A stretch of DNA of 44,258 bases from Clostridium sp. UBA2485 (GTDB lineage Bacteria > Bacillota > Clostridia > Clostridiales > Clostridiaceae), in assembly GCF_002341865.1 (NCBI RefSeq), contig NZ_DDOV01000058.1, positions 39,267 to 83,524 of the forward strand. The letters are read 5' to 3'. The first letter of the stretch is position 1. Every line of letters begins with the position of its first letter. Shown piece by piece: positions 15,197 through 23,958 of this stretch. The notes under the pieces are model-generated. The model worked only from the letters and a program-made list of their open reading frames with translations, was not told where the DNA came from and made no database searches. The translations under genes and the position numbers were made by a program.

Positions 15197-16762
15197 ATGA
15201 AAAAGTTATTTAAAAACAAGATATTACTAATATTTTTAGTGTTAACAATGGTATTAGGAACCTTAGTTGGATGTACAACTAAAGATACTAGTATAAATGA
15301 GGATGATGAAATTGTGCTGGCAGCTGCAAGAGATTTATCACCAGGAGCAAAAGATGCATATTATGCTACTTCTATATTATTTGTTTGGGAGCCTTTAATT
15401 GGACTAGATGATAAAGGAAATCCTTGTGCTGAGTTAGCAGAAAAATGGACAAACTCTGAAGATTTTAAAGAATGGACTTTTAAGATAAAGGAAGGAGTAA
15501 AATTTCATGATGGAGTTCAATTAGATGCTGATGCGGTAATTAAAAACTTTGATCGATATATGAATATGAAAACGAAAGGATCACCATTTTATTCTTTTGA
15601 TTTAGAAAAAACATATCCTAATTTAAAAGAAGTGGTTAAAGTATCTGATTATGAAGTTAAATTAATATTTAATAAACCTATATCGACACTAATATATAAC
15701 ATGGCTAGATTTGGTAGTGCTATGTATAGTCCACAATGCTTTGATATAAATACAGGAGATTTTACAGATATAGCAAAAGGTACAGGACCATTTAAAATTG
15801 TAGGACATGAAAAGGATCAATATACATTATTAGAAAGAAATGAAGAATACTATGGTGATAAAGCGAAGGCTAAGAAAGTAAGAGTAAAAGTTATTCCAGA
15901 TGCAGAAACTAGATTTTCAGCTTTAAAATCTGAGGAAATTATGGGAGTAATGGACTTAGGAGCAATAACTCCAGAATTATCTAAAGAATTATTAAAAGAT
16001 AAAAATTTTGATGTATCTACTGGAAAATCAAGTATAACTCACTTTATCTCCACTAATGGTGTTAAAGGACCATTCAGCAATGCAAAAATGAAAGAGGCAT
16101 TAAGTTTAGTAGTGGATAGAGATCTTATAGTTGATGAATTCTTTAGAGGATATGGAACTTCAACTATTAATATATTAAACCACACATCTCCTTTTGCAAA
16201 AGAGATAAAGCCAGTTCATGATAAAGAAGGAGCTAAAGAAATTGCAAAAGAAGTATTAAAAGGAGAAACAAAAGAAGTAAAATTTATAGTACCTTCTTAT
16301 GGAGTAGATCGTTACCCTTATAAAACTGAAGCAGAATATATTCAATCAGCGATAAAAGATATAGGATTAAATGCAACAATAACAATTTTAGACGGAGCTG
16401 CATTTAAAGAGGCTATGAAAAAAGGAGAATATGATTTAGCTATACATCCTCAAGGGCTGCCAAATGCAGAACCTTTTACTATATTTGAGGGATATATGCA
16501 TAGTGAGGGATCAAGTAATAAGTCTTATAGTTTAGGATATGAAAACCAAAGAGCAGATGAGTTAATTGATAAGCTAAAAGAAACTAATGACATGGCTAAA
16601 AGAGAAGAAATATACAATGAACTTCAGGATATATCAGCTAAAGATCCAGCGAGTATACCACTGTTCCAAGATGTTAATTTAATAGCCTTCAATAAAAAAA
16701 TAAAAGGTTTTGAGGCAACAAATTATGGAACTACCCTAAACAAAATGGAGTGGAGTAAATAG
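15197..16762 (+). CDS. Nickel/cobalt-type ABC importer substrate-binding lipoprotein (NikA-like)
   Basis: This 521-residue extracellular lipoprotein has a lipoprotein signal ending LVGC (lipidated Cys26) followed by an SBP_bac_5 fold. Diagnostic stretches are VWEPLIGLDDKGNPCAELAEKW, WTFKIKEGVKFHDGVQLDADAVIKNFDRYM and GTGPFKIV. It would bind the metal or metal complex outside the cell and deliver it to the permeases. The family contains peptide, nickel and metallophore binders. The short 'AARDLSPGAKDAYYATSILF' start of the mature domain resembles NikA/CntA-type proteins, and the cobalamin riboswitch favours cobalt. It is the first gene of a six-gene operon and overlaps the next gene by 1 bp. 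Confidence 0.85.
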   Translation: MKKLFKNKILLIFLVLTMVLGTLVGCTTKDTSINEDDEIVLAAARDLSPGAKDAYYATSILFVWEPLIGLDDKGNPCAELAEKWTNSEDFKEWTFKIKEGVKFHDGVQLDADAVIKNFDRYMNMKTKGSPFYSFDLEKTYPNLKEVVKVSDYEVKLIFNKPISTLIYNMARFGSAMYSPQCFDINTGDFTDIAKGTGPFKIVGHEKDQYTLLERNEEYYGDKAKAKKVRVKVIPDAETRFSALKSEEIMGVMDLGAITPELSKELLKDKNFDVSTGKSSITHFISTNGVKGPFSNAKMKEALSLVVDRDLIVDEFFRGYGTSTINILNHTSPFAKEIKPVHDKEGAKEIAKEVLKGETKEVKFIVPSYGVDRYPYKTEAEYIQSAIKDIGLNATITILDGAAFKEAMKKGEYDLAIHPQGLPNAEPFTIFEGYMHSEGSSNKSYSLGYENQRADELIDKLKETNDMAKREEIYNELQDISAKDPASIPLFQDVNLIAFNKKIKGFEATNYGTTLNKMEWSK

Positions 16763-17709
16763 TGGAAAATATTTTTAAATATATATTTAAAAAAGTATTG
16801 TCCACTATACCAGTTTTAATAGGCATAACTTTATTAGCATTTATCCTTGGAGTTATTGCACCGGGAGATCCGGCAGTTGAAGTTTTAAGTATGGATGGAA
16901 TAAGTACTCCTACAGAAGAAGAAATACAAGAGGTAAGAGAAGAATTAGGATTAAATGATAATATATTAGTTCAATATGTTAATTGGACTAAAAAAGCTAT
17001 TAAAGGAGATTTAGGAGTTTCTTATATAAAAAAGACTCCTGTATCAGAAGAAATACTGAGAAGGTTACCAATAACCTTCTCAGTATCATTAATGGCAATG
17101 ATATTTGTAGTAATTTTTTCAATACCGTTAGCAATAATTATGGCATTAAAAAAAGATTCTTTAATTGACAATATAGGAAGAACTATATCATTACTTTTAA
17201 CATCTATACCAGGATTTTGGCTTGCTATAGTTATGATGAACATATTTTGTGAAAGATTAAAAATATTACCTACTAGTGGATATGGTACACTTAAGCACTT
17301 AATAATGCCAGCCTTTGTTTTAGCAGCAGGAACAATAGGAACAATTATGAGATTAAATAGAGCTACATTAATAGAATCTCTTGGACAAAATTATATAGTT
17401 ACTGCTGAAGGCAAAGGGCTGCCAGAAAGAGTGATCTTATTAAAATATGGGCTTATGAATTCAATTATGCCTATAATTACTGTTCTAGGAAATTATTTTG
17501 GAGCAATACTTGGGGGAGCAACAGTTGTAGAGGTCATTTTTGGACTTCCAGGTATGGGAAGTTATGTTATTCAAGGTATAATGAGTAGAGATTATCCTGT
17601 TGTTCAGGGATATGTTGTTTTTACAGGAGTAATTTTTGTTATATTTAACCTTATAGTAGATTTATGCTACTTAGCATTAAATCCTAAAATAAGACTTGGA
17701 GGTAAATAA
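16762..17709 (+). CDS. ABC importer permease, NikB/DppB type
   Basis: This 315-residue inner-membrane permease has about six transmembrane segments. The first is VLSTIPVLIGITLLAFILGVIAPGDPA, a typical DppB/NikB start. The cytoplasmic EAA-loop region is seen at IVTAEGKGLPERVILLKYGLMNSIMPIITVLG, and FGLPGMGSYVIQGIMSRDYPVVQG is also family-typical. It begins at a GTG that overlaps the stop of the binding-protein gene by one base, indicating translational coupling. It pairs with the permease that begins 2 bp downstream. Confidence 0.9.
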   Translation: MENIFKYIFKKVLSTIPVLIGITLLAFILGVIAPGDPAVEVLSMDGISTPTEEEIQEVREELGLNDNILVQYVNWTKKAIKGDLGVSYIKKTPVSEEILRRLPITFSVSLMAMIFVVIFSIPLAIIMALKKDSLIDNIGRTISLLLTSIPGFWLAIVMMNIFCERLKILPTSGYGTLKHLIMPAFVLAAGTIGTIMRLNRATLIESLGQNYIVTAEGKGLPERVILLKYGLMNSIMPIITVLGNYFGAILGGATVVEVIFGLPGMGSYVIQGIMSRDYPVVQGYVVFTGVIFVIFNLIVDLCYLALNPKIRLGGK

Positions 17710-17711
17710 CG

Positions 17712-18557
17712 GTGAAAAGGTTTAACAAAGTTAAAAATATGCCTCTTATTTATAAGATAGCATTTATAACACTTATTGCTATGATTTTAATAGGAATATT
17801 TGCACCAGTATTAGCACCTTATGATCCAAATGCTATAGATATGACGAAAAGACTTCAAAGCATATCTAAAGAACATCTTTTAGGAACAGATGCATTAGGA
17901 AGAGATGTTTTTAGTAGAATATTATATGGTGCAAGGATTTCAATATTTTTAGCAATACTTTCAACTATATGTACAATGTTTTTAGGAACAACTATAGGAG
18001 TTATAGCAGGATATTTTGGTGGTGTTTTAGATAGCATAATACAAGTGTTAGTTAGTATATTTCAAGGGCTTCCGGGTCTTAGTTTTATGATAGCTATTGC
18101 AGGAGTTTTAGGACCAGGTATTAAAAGCTTAATAATTGCCATAGTAGTAACTTCCTGGGCAGGATTCTCTAGAGTAGTAAGAGGGGAAGTTCTAAAAATA
18201 AAAGAAGAGAATTATATAGAAGGTGCTAGGGCTTTAGGTGCTAGTCATTTTTATATAATAATTCATCATATATTGCCTAATATTTTTGCACCTTTTATAG
18301 TGCTTTTTACTGTAAGGATAGGAAAAGTTGTACTATCAATGGCATCACTGAGTTTTTTAGGACTTGGCATTCAACCACCACAGGCAGATTGGGGTGTAAT
18401 GGTAAATGATGCTAAAACTTACTTTAGATCCTATCCGCATTTATTATTAGCTCCAGGAAGTTGCATAATGCTATTGTGTTGCAGTATAAACCTAATTGGC
18501 GATGGTTTAAGAGATCTATTTGACGAGAAAAAGGATTTCTTTAATCAATATCTTTAA
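17712..18557 (+). CDS. ABC importer permease, NikC/DppC type
   Basis: This 281-residue second permease has the N-terminal LIAMILIGIFAPVLAPYDPNAIDM and HLLGTDALGRDVFSRILYGARIS motifs, which are hallmarks of DppC/NikC/OppC proteins. The EAA loop reads ENYIEGARALGASHFYIIIHHILPNIFAP. It starts at a GTG 2 bp after the NikB-like stop and is followed by the ATPase gene after 14 bp. Together with the upstream gene it forms the membrane channel of the importer. Confidence 0.9.
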   Translation: MKRFNKVKNMPLIYKIAFITLIAMILIGIFAPVLAPYDPNAIDMTKRLQSISKEHLLGTDALGRDVFSRILYGARISIFLAILSTICTMFLGTTIGVIAGYFGGVLDSIIQVLVSIFQGLPGLSFMIAIAGVLGPGIKSLIIAIVVTSWAGFSRVVRGEVLKIKEENYIEGARALGASHFYIIIHHILPNIFAPFIVLFTVRIGKVVLSMASLSFLGLGIQPPQADWGVMVNDAKTYFRSYPHLLLAPGSCIMLLCCSINLIGDGLRDLFDEKKDFFNQYL

Positions 18558-18571
18558 AAGGATGTTTTAGT

Positions 18572-19531
18572 ATGGAAGAAGATATAAAAATAGAAAATTT
18601 AAAAGTACATTTTAATACTAAAGAAGGGGATGTTAAGGCAGTAGATGGAATTGACTTAACATTGAAGAGAGGAAATATTATAGGAATAGTAGGGGAAACA
18701 GGCAGTGGAAAATCAGTATTAGGTCTCTCAGTATTAGGATTACTAGCTCAGAATGCTAAAGTGGGAGGAAATATACTTTATAATGATAAAAATTTATTAA
18801 CTTTAAAAAATCAGGAATTAAGAAAAATAAGGGGAAAGGAAATAGCATTAATACCTCAAAATCCAGAAACAGCCTTTAATCCTATATACAATGTAGGTTC
18901 TCAAATAAGTGAATTATTTTATTATCACAACAAAGAAAAAAAAAGTGAAAGCAAGGAAAAGACTATAAAAATTTTGGAGAAATTCTCATTTAAAAACAGC
19001 AATAAAGTGTATAGTTCTTATGGATTTCAATTAAGTGGGGGAATGAAACAAAGAGTATTGTCAGCAATGGGTATGGCATTAGAGCCAAAATGGATAATTG
19101 CAGATGAGCCAACTAAAGGTTTAGATGCAATAATAAGAAATCAAGTATATGATGTTTTCAAAAACCTTAAAGAAAATATGGGAGTAAGTATGATACTAAT
19201 AACCCATGATTTAATGCTAGCAAAGAAGCTTTGTGATGAAGTTATAGTAATGTATGCAGGGAAGATATTAGAGAAAGGGAGTAAAGAAGATATTTTTGAA
19301 AATCCTAAGCATCCTTATACTAAAGGATTAATAGATGCTCAACCTAATAAAAAGCTTATTCCTTTAGATGGAGTTGCGCCAAGTTTAACAGATTTACCAA
19401 AAGGATGTAGATTTCATCCTAGATGTAAATATAAGAAAGAATTATGTATGGAAAAAGAGGCCAAGCTTTATAAAGTAGATAGCTGTGAAGTGAGGTGTTT
19501 TTTATATGATAGAGATAATAAATTTACATAA
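18572..19531 (+). CDS. ABC importer ATPase, NikD/DppD type
   Basis: This 319-residue nucleotide-binding protein has Walker A GETGSGKS (about residues 41-48), a Q-loop region ALIPQNPETAFNP, signature LSGGMKQR, Walker B WIIADEP and H-loop ILITHD. The C-terminal oligopeptide/dipeptide-transporter extension is present (HPYTKGLIDAQPN, then RFHPRCKYKKELC, with Cys residues typical of that region). It powers import by the operon's permeases. Its 3' end overlaps the second ATPase gene by 26 bp. Confidence 0.92.
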   Translation: MEEDIKIENLKVHFNTKEGDVKAVDGIDLTLKRGNIIGIVGETGSGKSVLGLSVLGLLAQNAKVGGNILYNDKNLLTLKNQELRKIRGKEIALIPQNPETAFNPIYNVGSQISELFYYHNKEKKSESKEKTIKILEKFSFKNSNKVYSSYGFQLSGGMKQRVLSAMGMALEPKWIIADEPTKGLDAIIRNQVYDVFKNLKENMGVSMILITHDLMLAKKLCDEVIVMYAGKILEKGSKEDIFENPKHPYTKGLIDAQPNKKLIPLDGVAPSLTDLPKGCRFHPRCKYKKELCMEKEAKLYKVDSCEVRCFLYDRDNKFT

Positions 19532-20270
19532 ACAGTTTAAAAGTGGAATAGTAAATAAAAGTGTAGTTACGGCGGTAGATGGAGTATCTTTTAAAATCGA
19601 AAAGGGAAAAACCTTAGGGCTAGTTGGAGAAAGTGGATGTGGAAAGTCTACTTTATCAAGATTAATATTAAAACTTATAAAGCCAGATAGCGGTAGAATA
19701 ATTTATAACGAAGAAGATATTACAAACTATAGCTTTTCAAAAATGAGAGATTTAAGACGAGAGCTGCAAATAATATTTCAACATCCTGATTCAGCACTAA
19801 ATCCCAAAAAAACTATAGAAGAAAGCTTAATAGAACCATTGAAATTACATAAAATTTATAATAAAAATACTTCACAAAAATACATTAAAGATTATTTAGA
19901 ATTTGTTGGATTAAATGATGAAATTTTATCAAGATATCCTTATCAAGTAAGTGGAGGTCAAATTCAAAGAGTAGCTTTAGCTAGGGTGTTACTTTTAAAA
20001 CCAAAATTTATCATACTAGATGAACCTACATCAATGTTAGATGTATCAGTACAAGCTCAAGTTATACAACTATTAAAAAAAGCCCAAAAGGAATTTGATA
20101 TAACGTATTTATTTATATCACATGACATAGATTTAGTTAAGGCAGTAAGTGATGATATAGCTGTAATGCTAGATGGTAAAATAGTAGAAATTATAAAAGC
20201 TGAGGAAATCTACAAAAATGCTAAAAATGAATATACTAAAAGACTTACAGAAAGCTTTATAAATTTTTAA
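19506..20270 (+). CDS. ABC importer ATPase, NikE/DppF type
   Basis: This 254-residue second nucleotide-binding protein has Walker A GESGCGKS, Q-loop IIFQHPDSALNPKKT, signature VSGGQIQR, Walker B FIILDEP and H-loop FISHD. It lacks the C-terminal extension of the partner ATPase and ends soon after NEYTKRL, a length typical of NikE. GAGGTG lies 8 nt before the ATG inside the end of the preceding gene, so the two ATPases are coupled. The methyltransferase gene follows after 15 bp. Confidence 0.92.
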   Translation: MIEIINLHKQFKSGIVNKSVVTAVDGVSFKIEKGKTLGLVGESGCGKSTLSRLILKLIKPDSGRIIYNEEDITNYSFSKMRDLRRELQIIFQHPDSALNPKKTIEESLIEPLKLHKIYNKNTSQKYIKDYLEFVGLNDEILSRYPYQVSGGQIQRVALARVLLLKPKFIILDEPTSMLDVSVQAQVIQLLKKAQKEFDITYLFISHDIDLVKAVSDDIAVMLDGKIVEIIKAEEIYKNAKNEYTKRLTESFINF

Positions 20271-20285
20271 AGGAGAGCAAGAAAT

Positions 20286-21104
20286 ATGTACTTAGATTAT
20301 AAAGATATAGATTTTGAGGAAATATGGCAAAATAGAATTAGAAGTAAAAATGGGTATGAGAAACAGCGAGCTTTTGATGATGAAGTTGAAAGAGAGTTTT
20401 GGGAGAATTTAGCTCCTAATTATGATAAAAATCCTACACTATATGACTATTCTAAAGAAGTATTTAAGATAGTAGAAAGTTTAATTGAAAAAGGTAGTAG
20501 TTTAATAGAAATTGGATGTGGAACAGGGAAGTTTACAATGCCGTTGTCAAATAAGTGCAAAGATGTATTAGCCGTTGACTTTTCAAAGGATATGTTAAAG
20601 GTACTAAAAGAAAAAATAGAAAATAACAATATAAATAATATAAGAACCTTAGAGGGAAAATGGGAAAATGCCAATATTGATAAGATGGATTACATACTAT
20701 CAGTAAATTCTCTTTATAGGGTATGGAATATCAAAGATGCTCTAAAAAAGATGACTGCTTTAGCTGAAAAAGCAGTTATAATAGTACGAACCATACAAAA
20801 GCCTATGTTTAACCAATTATATATGGAATTAGGCATAGAGGATCAAACAGTTTTAGACTACATATATTTTGAAAATATAATACATTCTTTAGGTATTTAT
20901 GCAAATATACAATATATAGATGTAAAAAATAATATATATTTTAATAATATAGAGGATATATATAGAAAAATAGAAGAAGATATAGGGAGAAAAACAAATA
21001 ATAATATAATAGATAGTTTTATAGAAAAAAACTTTATAAAAGAAGAGAATAAGTATGTATATACTAATAACTCTAAGGTTGCAATTATATCGTGGAAGAT
21101 ATAA
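20286..21104 (+). CDS. Class I SAM-dependent methyltransferase
   Basis: This 272-residue protein has a Rossmann-type methyltransferase core starting near residue 65. Motif I is SLIEIGCGTGKFT, motif II is VLAVDFSKDMLKVL, then LEGKWEN and a motif IV-like MDYILSVNSLYRV. The first about 50 residues (ending FWENLAPNYDK) are family-typical. The substrate is unknown. It is the last gene of the B12-riboswitch operon, after 15 bp and a good ribosome binding site, so its job is probably linked to metal or corrinoid uptake, such as modifying a ligand or metallophore. A role in cobalamin synthesis is not supported, since it lacks the CobA/CbiF-type precorrin methylase fold. Confidence 0.82.
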   Translation: MYLDYKDIDFEEIWQNRIRSKNGYEKQRAFDDEVEREFWENLAPNYDKNPTLYDYSKEVFKIVESLIEKGSSLIEIGCGTGKFTMPLSNKCKDVLAVDFSKDMLKVLKEKIENNNINNIRTLEGKWENANIDKMDYILSVNSLYRVWNIKDALKKMTALAEKAVIIVRTIQKPMFNQLYMELGIEDQTVLDYIYFENIIHSLGIYANIQYIDVKNNIYFNNIEDIYRKIEEDIGRKTNNNIIDSFIEKNFIKEENKYVYTNNSKVAIISWKI

Positions 21105-21134
21105 AATTATAAATTTATACGATTAATAAAACAG

Positions 21135-21178
21135 AAAGCTGGTTAGTATAAAGTTTACATTAACCAGCTTTTTGTTTT
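21135..21178. terminator. Terminator between the convergent methyltransferase and cotH genes
   Basis: AAAGCTGGTTA (21135-21145) pairs with TAACCAGCTTT (21161-21171), followed by TTGTTTT on the plus strand. It also lies directly after the cotH stop, so it may act in both directions. Confidence 0.85.
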
Positions 21179-21181
21179 ATA

Positions 21182-23224
21182 TTATGAACTTTGATATTTT
21201 CTTCTTTTAAATTTGATAGCAAATATAGATGCAATAATTATAGATAATAATGAGAATATAAGAATAGTAACTAAATACGAGGTATTTTGAGGAGTCTCAG
21301 ATCCTTGAATTCTATCCTTTGGTCCTCTACCAAATTGATTATCTTTCATATTTTCATTATCAATATTCGGATTTTTGTCTAAGTTATCTTGAAAGTCTTT
21401 AGTTCCATTTTCGCCCTTCATGCCAAAAGGAGAGTTTTTAATAATTTCAATTACTGACTCATCAATACCTAAATTTTTAAGCTCTGCAATTTGTTCATCT
21501 GTAAGGATACCATCTTCAGAAGCCTGAATTATTTCCATAGCTTTTTTCATTGTACTCATATCAGGCATATTACCATCACCAAAGCCATTTGGAGAGTTGT
21601 TATCCGGATTTGGAGAATTGGTTCCAGGTAATTTTTCACCAGGGAAACCACCATTACCACCACCCATAGTTCCAAGAGCACTTAAATCAACATTTGTAGG
21701 AATATTACCATAAGTAGTTGATGGTTGAGCACCTGCAAGTTGAGCGGTTATACTTGAAGCTCTATCTTCTCCGAAAGAAATAAGTACTGGAAGAGAAGTT
21801 TTATATTCTTCATAGGTATAAAAAGCAGTAGCATCATTCTTAACATAGTTTCCAATAAGGTTATCTAGGTTATTTATTGTAGATTTGAAAACTCCATTAT
21901 CAATGTAGCTTGTCACTATTTCATTTAGATATTTATGGTATAATTCTTTGTATTCGGATACTTCAAGAAGTTTAGCTATAAGTGGACTATTTTCTAGAGT
22001 ATCTGTAACAGGGGAATCGATAGGGAAATTAACTGCCTTTTCAGCATCGTTCATTTGAAATCCTGCGAAAGAAAGATTAAAGTCCCATGGCAATATTTGA
22101 AAAATGCCATTTTCTTCATAAAGATAATAGTTATGTTTCATACTTCCAGCATAGCTGTCTAAATTAACTAAAAATGTATTAACAGCAAAATATCTTAGTA
22201 TTTCACCTACATCAAGATATTTTTCTAAATCAGTGCCTTCATTGAGATTTTTTATCATATCGATAACCTTTTCGTGATCTGAGGAATTAGTTTTTTTAAG
22301 TACTGCACTATCCAAAACGCTTGAGTAATTTGAAGGGTCATCACCATTCCATACAAGGTTTGTACCACCACTTGATCCCATACCTTTACCGCCACCCATT
22401 GGATTTTGTTCATTGCCTTCTTTATTAGGTCCTTCATTTAAATTAGCTTGTTCATTTAAATTAGCTTGTTCATTTAAATTAGCTTGTTCATTTAAATTGG
22501 GCTGTTCATTTAAGTTAGGCCTTTGACCAGGAGCAGCATCTGGAGCATTATTTGGATTTTGTCCTTGCTTACCATTAGGCATAGCACCACCTATTTTTGT
22601 GCTTTCAGGCTTATAAAGATTTCCTTCTAAAGTACCATAGTTTCTTTCAAGAAAACTTTCCTCTAGAACTTCTACAGCTAAGTAAAGACCCCAGTCTTCA
22701 CCATTTATCTTTATATTTGCATAAGCATAAGCTGGTGTTGGAATTCCCATGGCAGTATATAAATCGTATGAAAGATACTCTTTCATATAAGTGGTATCTG
22801 ACATAATATTATTTATAACTAATTTATTAAGACCATGTAAAGTTTGTCCATCTACGTACTCATCAAACTTAATTTTAAAGCTATATCTATCAGTGGTGTC
22901 GTCACTTGCAATCATTGATAAGCTAGAGTTACCTTTAGGTCTTATGCCTACATTATAATATGTTTCACCATTAATTGAGATATTTGCATTTTTATATTCT
23001 TCTTCTGTTGCATTTTCAATAGTCCAATCCCAATCTTCTTCAGAAATATTTATATCAATTTCCATTACTTTATTTTTATCAAATACCTTGCTGATATATT
23101 CTGCTTCTGTAATAGAAGAGGTGTAATTTGTATTATTAGATAAAATTACAATTAAAGATGCAAACAAAAGGGATAATACCATAATAATTGATATTATGAT
23201 ATTAATAAATTTATTGGAAATCAT
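21182..23224 (-). CDS. CotH-family protein kinase-like, membrane-anchored
   Basis: This 680-residue protein starts with a signal or anchor helix (residues 8-30), followed by a CotH kinase-like domain. Characteristic stretches are MEIDINISEEDW, NVGIRPKGNSS, GLNKLVINNIMSDTTYMKEYLSYDLY, EDWGLYLAVEVLEESFLERN and the catalytic-type QILPWDFNLSF. CotH proteins phosphorylate coat or surface proteins. An insertion near residues 235-265 has five NLNE hexapeptide repeats plus a Gly/Pro/Asn-rich linker. The Gly/Pro-rich C-terminal part ends in a transmembrane helix and a basic tail (KFKRRKYQSS). It is the last gene of the VTC-DUF4956-cotH operon. The membrane anchor and low-complexity linkers suggest a cell-surface rather than a coat role. 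Confidence 0.88.
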   Translation of the reverse strand: MISNKFINIIISIIMVLSLLFASLIVILSNNTNYTSSITEAEYISKVFDKNKVMEIDINISEEDWDWTIENATEEEYKNANISINGETYYNVGIRPKGNSSLSMIASDDTTDRYSFKIKFDEYVDGQTLHGLNKLVINNIMSDTTYMKEYLSYDLYTAMGIPTPAYAYANIKINGEDWGLYLAVEVLEESFLERNYGTLEGNLYKPESTKIGGAMPNGKQGQNPNNAPDAAPGQRPNLNEQPNLNEQANLNEQANLNEQANLNEGPNKEGNEQNPMGGGKGMGSSGGTNLVWNGDDPSNYSSVLDSAVLKKTNSSDHEKVIDMIKNLNEGTDLEKYLDVGEILRYFAVNTFLVNLDSYAGSMKHNYYLYEENGIFQILPWDFNLSFAGFQMNDAEKAVNFPIDSPVTDTLENSPLIAKLLEVSEYKELYHKYLNEIVTSYIDNGVFKSTINNLDNLIGNYVKNDATAFYTYEEYKTSLPVLISFGEDRASSITAQLAGAQPSTTYGNIPTNVDLSALGTMGGGNGGFPGEKLPGTNSPNPDNNSPNGFGDGNMPDMSTMKKAMEIIQASEDGILTDEQIAELKNLGIDESVIEIIKNSPFGMKGENGTKDFQDNLDKNPNIDNENMKDNQFGRGPKDRIQGSETPQNTSYLVTILIFSLLSIIIASIFAIKFKRRKYQSS
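22433..22522 (-). repeat. Five 18-bp tandem repeats inside cotH
   Basis: The unit TTCATTTAAATTAGCTTG (plus strand) occurs three times exactly (22433-22486) and twice with substitutions (22487-22522). On the minus strand it encodes (Q/R)(A/P)NLNE. The identical copies point to recent slippage expansion. Confidence 0.9.
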
Positions 23225-23241
23225 TTTAACACCACCTAATA

Positions 23242-23934
23242 TTAGGACATATATTCGCCATTGTAACTTACAAGAATAGCATTATTTATACCTTGTATAT
23301 GGCTAAGTTCATTTACGAACTTTGTTGACATTTCTTTTAATCTAATTTCAACAGTTAGTTCAATACCATTACTAGAAGAAACAGTTTTTGATTTAACAAC
23401 ATGCTTTTTCACAGATTTTTTTATATATTCTATAGCAGCATTTTCACTTTCATCGCTATTACAGTTTATTACTAATATATAAGGATTGTCTGTACTTTTT
23501 TTATTTACAAATATTATCATAATTACACCAATAAATGCTGAACCAAATATAGCAAGTGGTATGAGTCCAGCACCTAAAACAATACCCGCACTGATTGACC
23601 AAAATAAAAAAGCTATATCCATAGGTTCTTTAATAGCTGTACGAAATCTTACAATAGACAATGCACCAACCATACCAAGAGATAGGACCACATTTGAAGT
23701 TATTGCTAGAATGATTAGTGTAGTTATAAGGGTCATTGAAAGAAGTGAAGTACCAAAACTTTCTGAGTACATTACTCCCTTAAAAGTCTTTTTATATACT
23801 AAGAATATAAAAAGACCAATAGCAAAGGCTAATCCTAGTGCTATAACAGTATCTAATAAGGAAAATGTTGTTGCTTTTTCTAAAAAGCTTGATTTAAAAA
23901 TATCATTGAAGTTTAATTGGCTATTTCCATTCAT
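23242..23934 (-). CDS. DUF4956 domain-containing membrane protein
   Basis: This 230-residue protein has about four transmembrane segments (TVIALGLAFAIGLFIFLVY, SLLSMTLITTLIILAIT, IAFLFWSISAGIVLGAG and IPLAIFGSAFIGVIMIIFV). The conserved DUF4956 loop is LGMVGALSIVRFRTAIKEPMD. A soluble C-terminal domain of about 80 residues follows (from YILVINC), with a ferredoxin-like strand pattern. The start at 23934 follows GGAGG by 7 nt. The function is unknown; the family is repeatedly found beside VTC and CotH proteins, as here, with genes 24 bp (VTC) and 17 bp (cotH) away. Confidence 0.88.
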   Translation of the reverse strand: MNGNSQLNFNDIFKSSFLEKATTFSLLDTVIALGLAFAIGLFIFLVYKKTFKGVMYSESFGTSLLSMTLITTLIILAITSNVVLSLGMVGALSIVRFRTAIKEPMDIAFLFWSISAGIVLGAGLIPLAIFGSAFIGVIMIIFVNKKSTDNPYILVINCNSDESENAAIEYIKKSVKKHVVKSKTVSSSNGIELTVEIRLKEMSTKFVNELSHIQGINNAILVSYNGEYMS

Positions 23935-23958
23935 TTTTATTACCTCCATTAATTTGTT

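Noticed and set aside
15197..20270. Ordinary oligopeptide (Opp/Dpp) importer
   Set aside because: It is possible by fold, but the cobalamin riboswitch and the NikA-like binding protein make a metal or metal-complex cargo more likely. It is kept only as an alternative.
22433..22522. CRISPR-like repeat array
   Set aside because: The 18-bp units are directly tandem without spacers, are in frame and encode a hexapeptide repeat in CotH.
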